This document shows positions 42,593 to 50,548 of a stretch of 64,000 nt of DNA, in pieces (the stretch's first letter is position 1; each line of letters starts with the position of its first letter). The translations under genes and the position numbers were made by a program. This DNA is from Streptomyces cellostaticus (GTDB lineage: Bacteria; Actinomycetota; Actinomycetes; Streptomycetales; Streptomycetaceae). The stretch covers positions 54,134 through 118,133 of the forward strand of contig NZ_JALLIN010000023.1 in NCBI RefSeq assembly GCF_023630175.1, given 5' to 3'. The notes beneath the pieces are model-generated. The model did not search any database. It was not told the origin of the DNA and saw nothing but the letters and a program-made list of their open reading frames with translations.

Positions 42593-43195
42593 ATGCTCCG
42601 CGCCCGCACCATCGCCACCATCATCACCGCCAGCCTGCTCACCCTCACCGCCTGCAACGCCGCCGACGACACGGTCAACACCACCCCGAAGAAGACCGCG
42701 CCGAAGGACGCCGCCCACAAGGACGCTGACAGCAAGGACAGCGACAGCGAGCAGGCGGACAAGCCCGAAGAGAAGAAGACCGCGGCTATCGGCGACACCC
42801 TCACCGTCCACGGCTTCTCACACAACGAGCAGCTCGACGTCACCCTGAAGAAGTGGCTCCCGACCGCCGAGCCGTCCAACGAGTACGAGGTCCCCCAGGA
42901 CGGCAAGCGCTGGGCCGCGGCGCAGTTCGAGCTCGTCAACACGGGCAGCAAGGTGTACTCGGACAGCCCGTCGAACGGCGCCCAGGTCGCCGACTCCAAG
43001 GGGCAGCGGTTCCACTCCTGGTTCGGGGACATCACGGCAGGGCCGTCCATGTCGTCGGAGGTGAGGCTCCCCAAGGGCGAGAAGGCTCTCGGATGGATCG
43101 TGTTCGAGGTGCCGAAGAACTCGAAACTCGTCAGCATTCAGTTCGGGATGAACTCAGGGTTCTCCGACGAGACGGGACAGTGGACCGTCAAGTAG
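42593..43195 (+). CDS. DUF4352-like lipoprotein
   Basis: About 200 residues. MLRARTIATIITASLLTLTAC is a lipoprotein signal with Cys 21. A 55-residue Asp/Lys/Ser-rich linker follows, then a beta-sandwich-like domain: GDTLTVHGF, KRWAAAQFELVNTGSKVY, LPKGEKALGWIVFEVPKNSKL. This pattern matches DUF4352/telomeric-repeat-like immunoglobulin domains of exported Gram-positive proteins. Start ATG 42593 just after AAGGGGGA; the frame to 42485 lacks a site. It has its own terminator (43250-43283). Extracellular role unknown. Confidence 0.82.
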   Translation: MLRARTIATIITASLLTLTACNAADDTVNTTPKKTAPKDAAHKDADSKDSDSEQADKPEEKKTAAIGDTLTVHGFSHNEQLDVTLKKWLPTAEPSNEYEVPQDGKRWAAAQFELVNTGSKVYSDSPSNGAQVADSKGQRFHSWFGDITAGPSMSSEVRLPKGEKALGWIVFEVPKNSKLVSIQFGMNSGFSDETGQWTVK

Positions 43196-43249
43196 CCCCA
43201 CGCGCCCGTCTCGCGCCGCGCTGAGGCGCGCGACAGCCACCCCCTTGCC

Positions 43250-43283
43250 GGCCCCGCCGTCGCACCCCGTCGACGGCGGGGCC
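43250..43283 (+). terminator. Terminator after island lipoprotein gene
   Basis: GGCCCCGCCGTCG and CGACGGCGGGGCC form a perfect 13-bp stem with an 8-base loop, followed by CTTTG. Confidence 0.85.
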
Positions 43284-43375
43284 CTTTGTCGAGTCACAGC
43301 TTGACCACACCCACCTCACGCCCTGCGGGAACCGGCGGATGATGCCCACCTACCGCACAACCCTTGGGGGGGCTC

Positions 43376-43927
43376 ATGAGCGACACCACACCCACTCCGC
43401 CGATGCCGGACTTCCCGCCGCCCCCGCGGCCAGCGCAGAAGAAGTCCCGCACCAACCTCGTCATCATCTCGGCCGCAGCAGCGGTGATCGCTGCCGTCGT
43501 AGGCACCGGCGTGGCGGTCGTACAGTCCAGAGACGACAGCAAGCCGGCCGCTACGGCCCAGGCGAGCACCCCGGCCAAGGACGTCGACGCCGCGGCGGAC
43601 GAGCCGGACGAGCCGACCTACACCGCCATCGACGCCGACAGCTTCACGATCACGCTGCGCACCACCGAGCGGCAGTGCTTCGGGTCCGCGGGCTGCAACG
43701 TGACCGTCGAGCCGGATCTGACCTTGCTGGTTGACAGCGACAGCGTGGACCCGGATGCCGTGTACGAGGTCACGTATGAGATCCGCGGCGACGAGTCCGG
43801 ACCGATCATCGAGACGGCCGAGCTGTCGGACCAGACGAACCTGAACTACCGGCCGTCGATACTGAGTACCGCGTCGTCGCGAACGAAGGTGTCGGTGAAG
43901 ATCACCGACGTCATCGAGCAGGGATAA
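43376..43927 (+). CDS. Membrane-anchored secreted protein of unknown function (island cargo)
   Basis: 183 residues. A Pro-rich cytoplasmic start (SDTTPTPPMPDFPPPPRPAQ), one transmembrane segment (about 25-48, LVIISAAAAVIAAVVGTG), an Ala/Asp/Glu linker, and an external domain with two Cys (RQCFGSAGCNV) and beta-strand patterns (VYEVTYEIRG, TKVSVKITDV). ATG 43376 follows GGGGGGG. It resembles the small exported proteins often carried by actinobacterial mobile elements. It ends in its own hairpin (43955-43982). Confidence 0.78.
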   Translation: MSDTTPTPPMPDFPPPPRPAQKKSRTNLVIISAAAAVIAAVVGTGVAVVQSRDDSKPAATAQASTPAKDVDAAADEPDEPTYTAIDADSFTITLRTTERQCFGSAGCNVTVEPDLTLLVDSDSVDPDAVYEVTYEIRGDESGPIIETAELSDQTNLNYRPSILSTASSRTKVSVKITDVIEQG

Positions 43928-43954
43928 CGACAGCCCTTGAGCCAGACGTACCGC

Positions 43955-43982
43955 AGCCCCGCACCGGATTATCCGGGCGGGG
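43955..43982 (+). terminator. Terminator after island membrane-anchored gene
   Basis: GCCCCGC-ACCGGAT and ATCCGGGCGGGGC pair with one bulge over about 13 bp, with almost no loop. Confidence 0.65.
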
Positions 43983-44015
43983 CCCTCGTCGTGCGTAGCC
44001 TCCGGCCAAGGCGGC

Positions 44016-44475
<460 letters not shown>

Positions 44476-44552
44476 CGTGGCCAACTGCTCACCGGAAGAG
44501 CACGGAACGCCACCGACAACAGGCTGAGGTCCGGGCCGGGTAGCCTCACCGG

Positions 44553-44690
44553 ATGTCTGACTACGTGCAGGTGTCCACCGCCACCGAAACCCACGAGCCG
44601 GCCCGCGTGCTCGCCGAGTCCGTCGTCCTTGCCAGGCTCGCCGCGGGCGCGCAGATCGTAGGGCCCCGTCACGAGCGTCTTCGGAGTAAT
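44553..44690 (+). pseudogene. CutA-like divalent-ion tolerance protein fragment
   Basis: ATG 44553 opens MSDYVQVSTATETHEPARVL and then VVLARLAAGAQIVGP, the N-terminal third of a CutA1-type protein. After GGGCCC an extra C shifts the frame; removing it restores VTSVFG, the next CutA residues. Thereafter CutA similarity stops and the Cys-rich gene begins. So a cutA-like gene was first frameshifted or truncated by a rearrangement. Confidence 0.65.
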
Positions 44691-44694
44691 GTCC

Positions 44695-44991
44695 ATGCTC
44701 ATCGTCCCGGATATAAGCGGCTTGGCGGCCGATCGGCGACGTGGCGCCGTGTGTGTCTGGTGCGCCAAGGAGCTCACCGCGGAGACCGCAATCCCTCTGG
44801 ACGATCGCCGCGTCGAGATCGACGGCGAGCCAACCATCTGCTTCCCGCGCGCCTGCCGCGGCTGTGGGCGCCAGGCTGCGGTCCGTGAGTCCCAGGATCA
44901 CAAGCTGAACTGCCCGCAGTGTCTGAAGGAGCCGAACGACTGCCGCGAGCGCCACGCGATCCGGCGGCTCACGCTGGACGGCCGCCGATGA
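44695..44991 (+). CDS. Small Cys-rich, zinc-ribbon-like protein
   Basis: About 98 residues with three CxxC-like pairs: CVWCAKEL, CRGCG and CPQC, plus a His/Arg-rich end. A treble-clef or zinc-ribbon fold is likely, as in small DNA- or RNA-associated proteins of actinobacterial plasmids. ATG 44695 follows GGAG by 8 bases; ATG 44689 is closer to it. It directly follows the CutA fragment. Function unknown. Confidence 0.65.
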   Translation: MLIVPDISGLAADRRRGAVCVWCAKELTAETAIPLDDRRVEIDGEPTICFPRACRGCGRQAAVRESQDHKLNCPQCLKEPNDCRERHAIRRLTLDGRR

Positions 44992-45396
44992 TCTGCGCCC
45001 GCTGCACAAGCCCACCAGCAGCGAGCCCGTCGTGCACTGCAACGAGCGGCCGTCCGGGGCGCCCGCCCCCACCTACCTGTGTCCGGCCCCGTGCAAGGCG
45101 CCGCCTCGGCAGACCGCCCCCACCCGGCAGCGATCAGGGGCCGGAACTGGAGGCCGGCGGCCGCCGCGCCACCCCATCGGGGGCGGCCTCCACACGGCCT
45201 GCGAACACGCCCGCGCAACCTTGGAGGGCACGAGCGGAGTCCCCGACCTACGGCCGAGTACTCCGTACGCTTCGCGATCCTTCCGGGAGAACCTAAATTC
45301 CGGCCCGACTCCGATGAATATTGGAACGCTACGCAATGAAACGCGTTGAGTTCGCTCCCTTTGCAGGTCAGGACGGGTGCAGCCCCTCTGACCTGG
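44992..45396. other. Right end of the island, no gene seen
   Basis: About 405 bp up to the right attachment repeat. Frames on both strands lack ribosome sites and similarity. CAGGTCAG (45364-45371) and CTGACCTG (45388-45395) form an inverted repeat directly beside the attachment site, possibly a new terminator for dps or an integrase-related site. Confidence 0.45.
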
Positions 45397-45429
45397 TCAC
45401 GCGTTCTCCGCCTGGAACATCCAGTGGTG
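45397..45429. repeat. Right 33-bp attachment repeat (native dps 3' end)
   Basis: Identical to 41224-41256. This copy is the real end of dps, so integration preserved the gene. Confidence 0.92.
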
Positions 45430-45867
45430 CTTCTCCAGTTCGGCCGTGATCCCGATGAAGATGTCCTGGGAGACCGGATCGGGTTCACCGGTGGCAGCCA
45501 CCCGGTCCCGCATCCGTGTGATCACCGCGCCCAGCGCGTCGACCATCGCCCGTACCGCGTCGGTGTCCTTGATCCAGCCGGCCGGAGTGGCGCCGATGCC
45601 GCTGCCGGCGGAGACCGTGGGCGCGCGTCCGTCCGGCGGGACGCCCAGGGCCGAGGCGCGCTCGGCCACGGTGTCGGAGTGGGTGCGCGCCGAGGCGACG
45701 ACCTCGTCGAGCTGGAGGTGGATGGACCGGAAGCGGGGTCCGACGATGTTCCAGTGGATCTGCTTGGCGACCAGCGAGAGGTCGACCAGGTCCACCAGGG
45801 CGCCCTGCAGGGCCTCGGACACGGTCTTGAGTGCCTCGTCGGGCAGCGGGCTCTTCACGACGTACAT
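45397..45867 (-). CDS. dps: Dps-family ferritin-like protein
   Basis: A 156-residue DNA-binding protein from starved cells. The ferroxidase residues are in KQIHWNIVGPRFRSIHLQLDEV (His, Asp, Glu) as in all Dps. It forms dodecamers that store iron, use peroxide and compact DNA. The N-terminus is short, so DNA binding may be limited. Start ATG 45867 with GGAGG-like purines upstream. I recall one of the Streptomyces Dps paralogues (DpsB) at this place next to clgR. Its 3' end is the integration site of the island. Confidence 0.94.
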   Translation of the reverse strand: MYVVKSPLPDEALKTVSEALQGALVDLVDLSLVAKQIHWNIVGPRFRSIHLQLDEVVASARTHSDTVAERASALGVPPDGRAPTVSAGSGIGATPAGWIKDTDAVRAMVDALGAVITRMRDRVAATGEPDPVSQDIFIGITAELEKHHWMFQAENA

Positions 45868-45975
45868 CCGCGTCCTCCGATGGGTTCGGCGCCGGTCGGG
45901 TCACCTCCACGATGACCGGCGCGCCGGGTACCGGCAAATGGACGCATCCTCGGCGCGGATCACACGGACGGCACA

Positions 45976-46028
45976 GAAGCCCCGGCCGGGGTTCCCGGGC
46001 AGAACCTGGGAACCCCGGCCGGGGCTTC
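45976..46028 (-). terminator. Long terminator downstream of clgR
   Basis: GAAGCCCCGGCCGGGGTTCCC and its exact complement form a perfect 21-bp stem with an 11-base loop, between clgR and dps. Confidence 0.9.
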
Positions 46029-46063
46029 ACGCGTATCGGGTGGTCAGGCCGTGCTCGCGTATG

Positions 46064-46438
46064 TCACGCGGCGACCACGTCCACCGCCTCGGCGGGCGCC
46101 TTGATGGTCACCCGTTCCGGTGGCACACCGGTCACCGACACGGAACCCAGCATCGGACGGACCGGCGTGGGCACGGGCTCGGTGGCCGTGGCGGACTGGG
46201 CCAGCTCGGCGAGCGCCAGTTCGTCGCTCACTTCCCGCATGAGTTCCGACATCCGTACGTCCAGCGCGTCGCAGATGGCGGAGAGCAGCTCGGAGGAAGC
46301 CTCCTTCTGCCCCCGCTCCACCTCGGAGAGATAGCCGAGTGAGACTCGGGCGGACGAGGAGACTTCGCGCAGAGTACGGCCCTGGCGTTGGCGCTGCCGA
46401 CGCAGCACGTCACCCAGCAGGCGACGGAGCAGAATCAT
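46064..46438 (-). CDS. clgR: XRE-family regulator ClgR
   Basis: A 124-residue regulator. The helix-turn-helix lies at about 12-65 (RQGRTLREVSSSARVSLGYL, SEVERGQKEASSELL). In Streptomyces ClgR activates clpP1P2, clpC and lon. It ends in VVAA; a C-terminal Ala-Ala is known to make ClgR a ClpP substrate, giving feedback. The start is ATG 46438 after GGAGGGAG; the frame to 46471 is not needed. Confidence 0.92.
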   Translation of the reverse strand: MILLRRLLGDVLRRQRQRQGRTLREVSSSARVSLGYLSEVERGQKEASSELLSAICDALDVRMSELMREVSDELALAELAQSATATEPVPTPVRPMLGSVSVTGVPPERVTIKAPAEAVDVVAA

Positions 46439-46547
46439 CGGTGGCTCCCTCCTCGGACCGCGTAGCCGCATCCTTCTCGCCCCACCGTACCGCCTCGCGC
46501 CGCGGCCGTGCGGGGAGCGATGTCGTGTTCACTCAGGGCTGCAAACA

Positions 46548-47093
46548 TCAAAACCCCCCGTTCCGTTCCGTATCCTGTGCCCGCTCATTCCCGGTCTGTT
46601 CGCCCGCAAGCTCCTTCAGAAGCAGTGCGAGTACGCTCCGTACACTCTCCATACGAATTTCCGTACGGTCGCCGTTCAACCGCAGCGCCGCCACTTTTCC
46701 GCCACCGGCAGAACCCGGGCGGCCGGTGAGCGGCCCGTCGACGGCGACGAAGACCGTTCCGACGGACTGGCCGTCCTGCGGGTCGGGCCCGGCGACCCCG
46801 GTCGTCGCCACGCCCCAGTCGGCTCCCAGTGCCTTGCGCACCCCGGCCGCCATCTCTGCCGCCACCTGCGGATCCACCGCGCCGCGGTCCGCCAGCAGGG
46901 TGCCGTCGACTCCCAGCAGCTCCCGCTTCAGCTCGGTGGCGTAGGCGGTTATCGAACCGCGGAAGACCTTGGAGGCGCCGGGGACCGCCGTGATCTCCGC
47001 CGCCACCAGACCCCCGGTCAACGACTCCGCGACGGCGAGGCTCTCGCCCCTCACGGTCAGTAGTCGCACCAGTTCGGTGGCCGCGGAACTCAC
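46548..47093 (-). CDS. cinA: CinA C-terminal-domain nicotinamide-nucleotide amidohydrolase
   Basis: A 181-residue PncC-type enzyme that deamidates NMN, a step in NAD recycling. Motifs ESLTGGLVAAEIT, GSITAYATELKRELLGV and ATTGVAGPDPQDGQSVGTVF are typical. Only the C-terminal domain of CinA is present, as in most Streptomyces. GTG 47093 overlaps the pgsA stop (GTGA) by 4 bp. Confidence 0.92.
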   Translation of the reverse strand: MSSAATELVRLLTVRGESLAVAESLTGGLVAAEITAVPGASKVFRGSITAYATELKRELLGVDGTLLADRGAVDPQVAAEMAAGVRKALGADWGVATTGVAGPDPQDGQSVGTVFVAVDGPLTGRPGSAGGGKVAALRLNGDRTEIRMESVRSVLALLLKELAGEQTGNERAQDTERNGGF

Positions 47094-47866
47094 GCTTCCG
47101 TCCCCTCCAACGCCGCCGCCCGCTCGGCGATTCCCCGCCGGCGCAGCACAATGGCCTGTCTCACGTAGTCGAGGCCGGTGACGACGGTGAGCACGACGGC
47201 AGCGGCCATCACCCAGAACCTCAGAGTGGCCAGCCACCCCGTCAGCGCCAGGACGTACATCCCGACGGCGACGCCCTGGGTGAGCGTCTTCAGCTTGCCG
47301 CCCCGGCTCGCGGGGATCACGCCGTAGCGGATGACGAGAAATCGCAGCAGTGTGATGCCGAGCTCCCTGCCCAGGATCACGATGGTCACCCACCACGGCA
47401 GATCGCCCAGGGCCGACAGGCAGATGAGCGCCGCACCCATGATCGCCTTGTCGGCGATGGGGTCGGCGATCTTCCCGAAATCGGTGACCAGGTTGTAGGT
47501 GCGCGCCAGATGCCCGTCGAACAGGTCGGTGATCATGGCGACGGCGAAGGCCGCCCAGGCCAGGGAGCGCCAGGCCGGGTCGTAGCCGCCGTCCGCCAGC
47601 ATCAGCGCCACGAAGCCGGGCACGAGCAGCAGCCGCAGCATGGTCAGCAGATTGGCGACGTTCCACACGCTGGCCTGGTTGACGGCCGCCGCCGTCAGCT
47701 TCCCACCGCGCGCGGGGCGCGCTCCGCCCTCCGGGCCGGGGGCCGGAGCGGCGGAACGGGCGACGGAACCGGAGACCTCGGAGGCAACGCCGTCGGCGGC
47801 GGCCGAACCCCGGGCGCCGTGCGCACCGGTGGAGCCACCCGCGGCGGATGCCGGGACTCCGGTCAT
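47090..47866 (-). CDS. pgsA: CDP-diacylglycerol-glycerol-3-phosphate 3-phosphatidyltransferase
   Basis: A 258-residue membrane enzyme of phosphatidylglycerol synthesis. The CDP-alcohol signature D-x2-DG-x2-AR-x8-G-x3-D-x3-D is in DLFDGHLARTYNLVTDFGKI. Five or six membrane segments follow a 65-residue Ala/Gly-rich cytosolic extension. ATG 47866 overlaps the rimO stop by 4 bp. Confidence 0.95.
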   Translation of the reverse strand: MTGVPASAAGGSTGAHGARGSAAADGVASEVSGSVARSAAPAPGPEGGARPARGGKLTAAAVNQASVWNVANLLTMLRLLLVPGFVALMLADGGYDPAWRSLAWAAFAVAMITDLFDGHLARTYNLVTDFGKIADPIADKAIMGAALICLSALGDLPWWVTIVILGRELGITLLRFLVIRYGVIPASRGGKLKTLTQGVAVGMYVLALTGWLATLRFWVMAAAVVLTVVTGLDYVRQAIVLRRRGIAERAAALEGTEA

Positions 47867-49335
47867 CTGCCCGCCTCCTCACTGCACGACGGCGAGCCCG
47901 TCAGCGGCTCGGCGACCAGGTCGACACCTTCCGTGCCGACCACCTTCGCCTCGACCATACGTCCCACGCCCAGGCCCTCGCCGCTCGTGAGCAGCACCTG
48001 GCCGTCCGTCTCCGGGGCCTGGTGCGCGGACCGGCCGTACACGCCCTCCTCGCCGTCGACGGACTCGACGAGGACGTGCACGGTCTCCCCGACACGCTCC
48101 TCGGCGCGCTGGGAGACGAGTTCCTCGGCGAGCCGGGAGACGCGGGCCAGGCGCTCGGCGACGACGTCCTCGTCGAGCTTGTCGTCGTACGTGGCCGCCT
48201 CCGTGCCCTCCTCGTCGGAGTAGCCGAAGACACCGATGGCGTCCAGCCGGGCGCCGGTCAGGAAGCGCTCCAGTTCGGCCAGGTCGGCCTCGCTCTCGCC
48301 GGGGAAGCCGACGATGAAGTTGGAGCGGACGCCGGCCTGCGGGGCCTTGCCGCGGATCGTGTCCAGCAGCTCCAGGAAGCGGTCGGTGTCGCCGAAGCGG
48401 CGCATGGCGCGCAGCACGCCGGGCGCGGAGTGCTGGAAGGACAGGTCGAAGTAGGGGGCGACCTTCGGGGTGGAGGTCAGCACGTCGATCAGGCCCGGGC
48501 GCATCTCGGCCGGCTGCAGGTAGCTCACGCGCACCCGCTCGATGCCGTCGACCTCCGCCAGCTCGGGCAGGAGGGACTCCAGCAGGCGGATGTCGCCCAG
48601 GTCCTTGCCGTAGGAGGTGTTGTTCTCGGAGACCAGCATGATCTCCTTCACCCCCTGCTCGGCCAGCCAGCGCGTCTCGTTCAGCACGTCGCTCGGGCGG
48701 CGGGAGATGAAGGAACCGCGGAAGGAGGGGATGGCGCAGAAGGAGCAGCGCCGGTCGCAGCCGGAGGCGAGCTTGACCGAGGCGACCGGTGAGCCGTCCA
48801 GCCGGCGGCGCAGGGGCGCGCGCGGACCGGAGGCGGGCGCGACGCCCTCCGGGAGATCGGTCGGGCCGTGCCCGGGCAGCGCCACGGCGGCGGCGGAGTC
48901 CTGCCGCTCGGCGGGGCTGATCGGCAGCAGCTTGCGGCGGTCGCGCGGGGTGTGCGCGGCGTGGATGCCGCCGGAGAGGATGGTCTGCAGGCGGTCGGAG
49001 ATGTCGGCGTAGTCGTCGAAGCCGAGCACGCCGTCGGCCTCGGGCAGCGCCGCGGCCAGCTCGTTGCCGTACCGCTCGGCCATGCAGCCCACCGCCACCA
49101 CGGCCTGGGTTCTGCCATGGTCCTTGAGGTCGTTGGCCTCCAGCAGGGCGTCGACGGAGTCCTTCTTCGCGGCCTCGACGAAGCCACAGGTGTTGACCAC
49201 GGCGACGTCGGCGTCCGCGGCGTCCTCGACGAGCTGCCAGCCGTCCGCCTCCAAACGGCCTGCGAGCTCCTCCGAGTCCACCTCGTTGCGGGCGCAGCCA
49301 AGAGTGACGAGTGCGACGGTACGGCGTTCAGGCAT
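47863..49335 (-). CDS. rimO: Ribosomal protein S12 methylthiotransferase RimO
   Basis: A 490-residue radical-SAM enzyme that modifies Asp89 of S12. N-terminal cluster cysteines: TLGCARNEVDSEEL, VNTCGFVEAAKKDS, VGCMAERYG. Radical-SAM CxxxCxxC: SGCDRRCSFCAIPSFRG; TRAM domain at the end. It is a paralogue of MiaB in the same window. Start ATG 49335. First of three genes joined by 4-bp overlaps (rimO-pgsA-cinA). Confidence 0.95.
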   Translation of the reverse strand: MPERRTVALVTLGCARNEVDSEELAGRLEADGWQLVEDAADADVAVVNTCGFVEAAKKDSVDALLEANDLKDHGRTQAVVAVGCMAERYGNELAAALPEADGVLGFDDYADISDRLQTILSGGIHAAHTPRDRRKLLPISPAERQDSAAAVALPGHGPTDLPEGVAPASGPRAPLRRRLDGSPVASVKLASGCDRRCSFCAIPSFRGSFISRRPSDVLNETRWLAEQGVKEIMLVSENNTSYGKDLGDIRLLESLLPELAEVDGIERVRVSYLQPAEMRPGLIDVLTSTPKVAPYFDLSFQHSAPGVLRAMRRFGDTDRFLELLDTIRGKAPQAGVRSNFIVGFPGESEADLAELERFLTGARLDAIGVFGYSDEEGTEAATYDDKLDEDVVAERLARVSRLAEELVSQRAEERVGETVHVLVESVDGEEGVYGRSAHQAPETDGQVLLTSGEGLGVGRMVEAKVVGTEGVDLVAEPLTGSPSCSEEAGR

Positions 49336-49373
49336 GGGCTCAAGACTACTTTGTCTCGCCGACACCCCACGTC

Positions 49374-49405
49374 GACGGGGTTGGCCGATCCCGGCCAACC
49401 CCGTC
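49374..49405. terminator. Terminator between RodZ-like gene and rimO
   Basis: GACGGGGTTGGCCG and CGGCCAACCCCGTC form a perfect 14-bp stem with loop ATCC, just after the RodZ-like gene on the minus strand. Confidence 0.88.
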
Positions 49406-49426
49406 ACATCCGTGCCCCGCCCGCCT

Positions 49427-50269
49427 TTATCCGGCCTCGGGGTCGCCCTTCGTGTACGTGAGACGCTCCACGGCGCCCGGCCGGAAGTCGTCCTCGATCT
49501 TCTTGCCGTTGACGTACAGCTCGATCGCGCCGGCGTCGCCGAGAATCAGGTTGATCTTGGAGCTGTCCTGGAAGGTCCGGGACTCGCCCTTCTTCAGCAG
49601 CCCGTCGAAGAGCATGCGGCCGTTGTGGTCCTTGGCGGAGATCCAGCTGCGCCCGTTCGGCGCGCTGACCTGGACGGTGACCTTGTCCTGCGGCGCGGCG
49701 GCGATGGCGCTGTCGGACGGCTCGGACGAGGGCGCGGCGGGCTTGTCCTTCTTGGGGGTGGGCGAAGAGGACTTGCTGGGCTTGGCCGAGGCCCCCTCGG
49801 CCACCTGCGACTTGGCGTCGTTGCCGCTGTCGCCGCCCTTGAAGGCGGTGAACCCGACGAAACCGACGACCGCGACGATCGCGGCGACCATGGCCGCCGT
49901 CCAGTTGGGCCCCCGGCGCTCGGGGCGGATGCGTTCCGCCTCGAACATGGGCGCGGCCGGGGTGGGCGCGGGCCGTCCGCCGTGCTCGGCGTCGTACTGC
50001 GCGATCAGCGGGGCGGGGTCGAGACGTACGGCCCTGGCCAGCGTGCGGATGTGCCCGCGCGCGTACACGTCACCGCCGCAGGGGGCGAAGTCGTCCGCCT
50101 CCATGGCGTGCACGATACCGATACGGACACGAGTGGCGGTGCTGACGTCGTCGACCGTGAGGCCGGCCGCGATACGCGCCTGCCGCAGGGCATGGCCGAC
50201 GGAGGGGCGGGCTTCTTCGGACACGTCGTGGAACGGAGGCTCGTCTTCAGGGGAGTTGCCGAGGGACAC
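49427..50269 (-). CDS. RodZ-like membrane protein with HTH and DUF4115 domain
   Basis: 280 residues. An N-terminal XRE-type helix-turn-helix (GHALRQARIAAGLTVDDVS, GDVYARGHIRTLA) faces the cytoplasm, then one transmembrane segment (MVAAIVAVVGFVGFTAF), a Ser/Pro/Lys linker and a C-terminal DUF4115 beta domain. RodZ links MreB to the wall machinery; Streptomyces has MreB-like proteins for sporulation, so a morphological role is plausible. The start is GTG 50269 with AAAGG upstream. ftsK lies upstream on the same strand. Confidence 0.9.
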   Translation of the reverse strand: MSLGNSPEDEPPFHDVSEEARPSVGHALRQARIAAGLTVDDVSTATRVRIGIVHAMEADDFAPCGGDVYARGHIRTLARAVRLDPAPLIAQYDAEHGGRPAPTPAAPMFEAERIRPERRGPNWTAAMVAAIVAVVGFVGFTAFKGGDSGNDAKSQVAEGASAKPSKSSSPTPKKDKPAAPSSEPSDSAIAAAPQDKVTVQVSAPNGRSWISAKDHNGRMLFDGLLKKGESRTFQDSSKINLILGDAGAIELYVNGKKIEDDFRPGAVERLTYTKGDPEAG

Positions 50270-50548
50270 GGGGGCGCCTTTCGAGCGTGTGAGCCACCTG
50301 TGCTGGAGGTTCAGTGTAGGCGGGTACGAAAGGGTGGAGCGACCGGGCGGGGGGTGTTCGTACGCCATCGGCATGACCCGACAACCCGATGGCGGGACAG
50401 ACACATACCCCAGGACGTGATCCGTACCGGTCCTTTCGCTCAACTTGACGTACGACAAGGAGAAACGGTTGCCCGCCGCTCGCTAACAGGTGGATCACGG
50501 CGCTGCCGCCACCCGGCGTAACTCCGACACGCCGGGCGGCCCGCTGTC

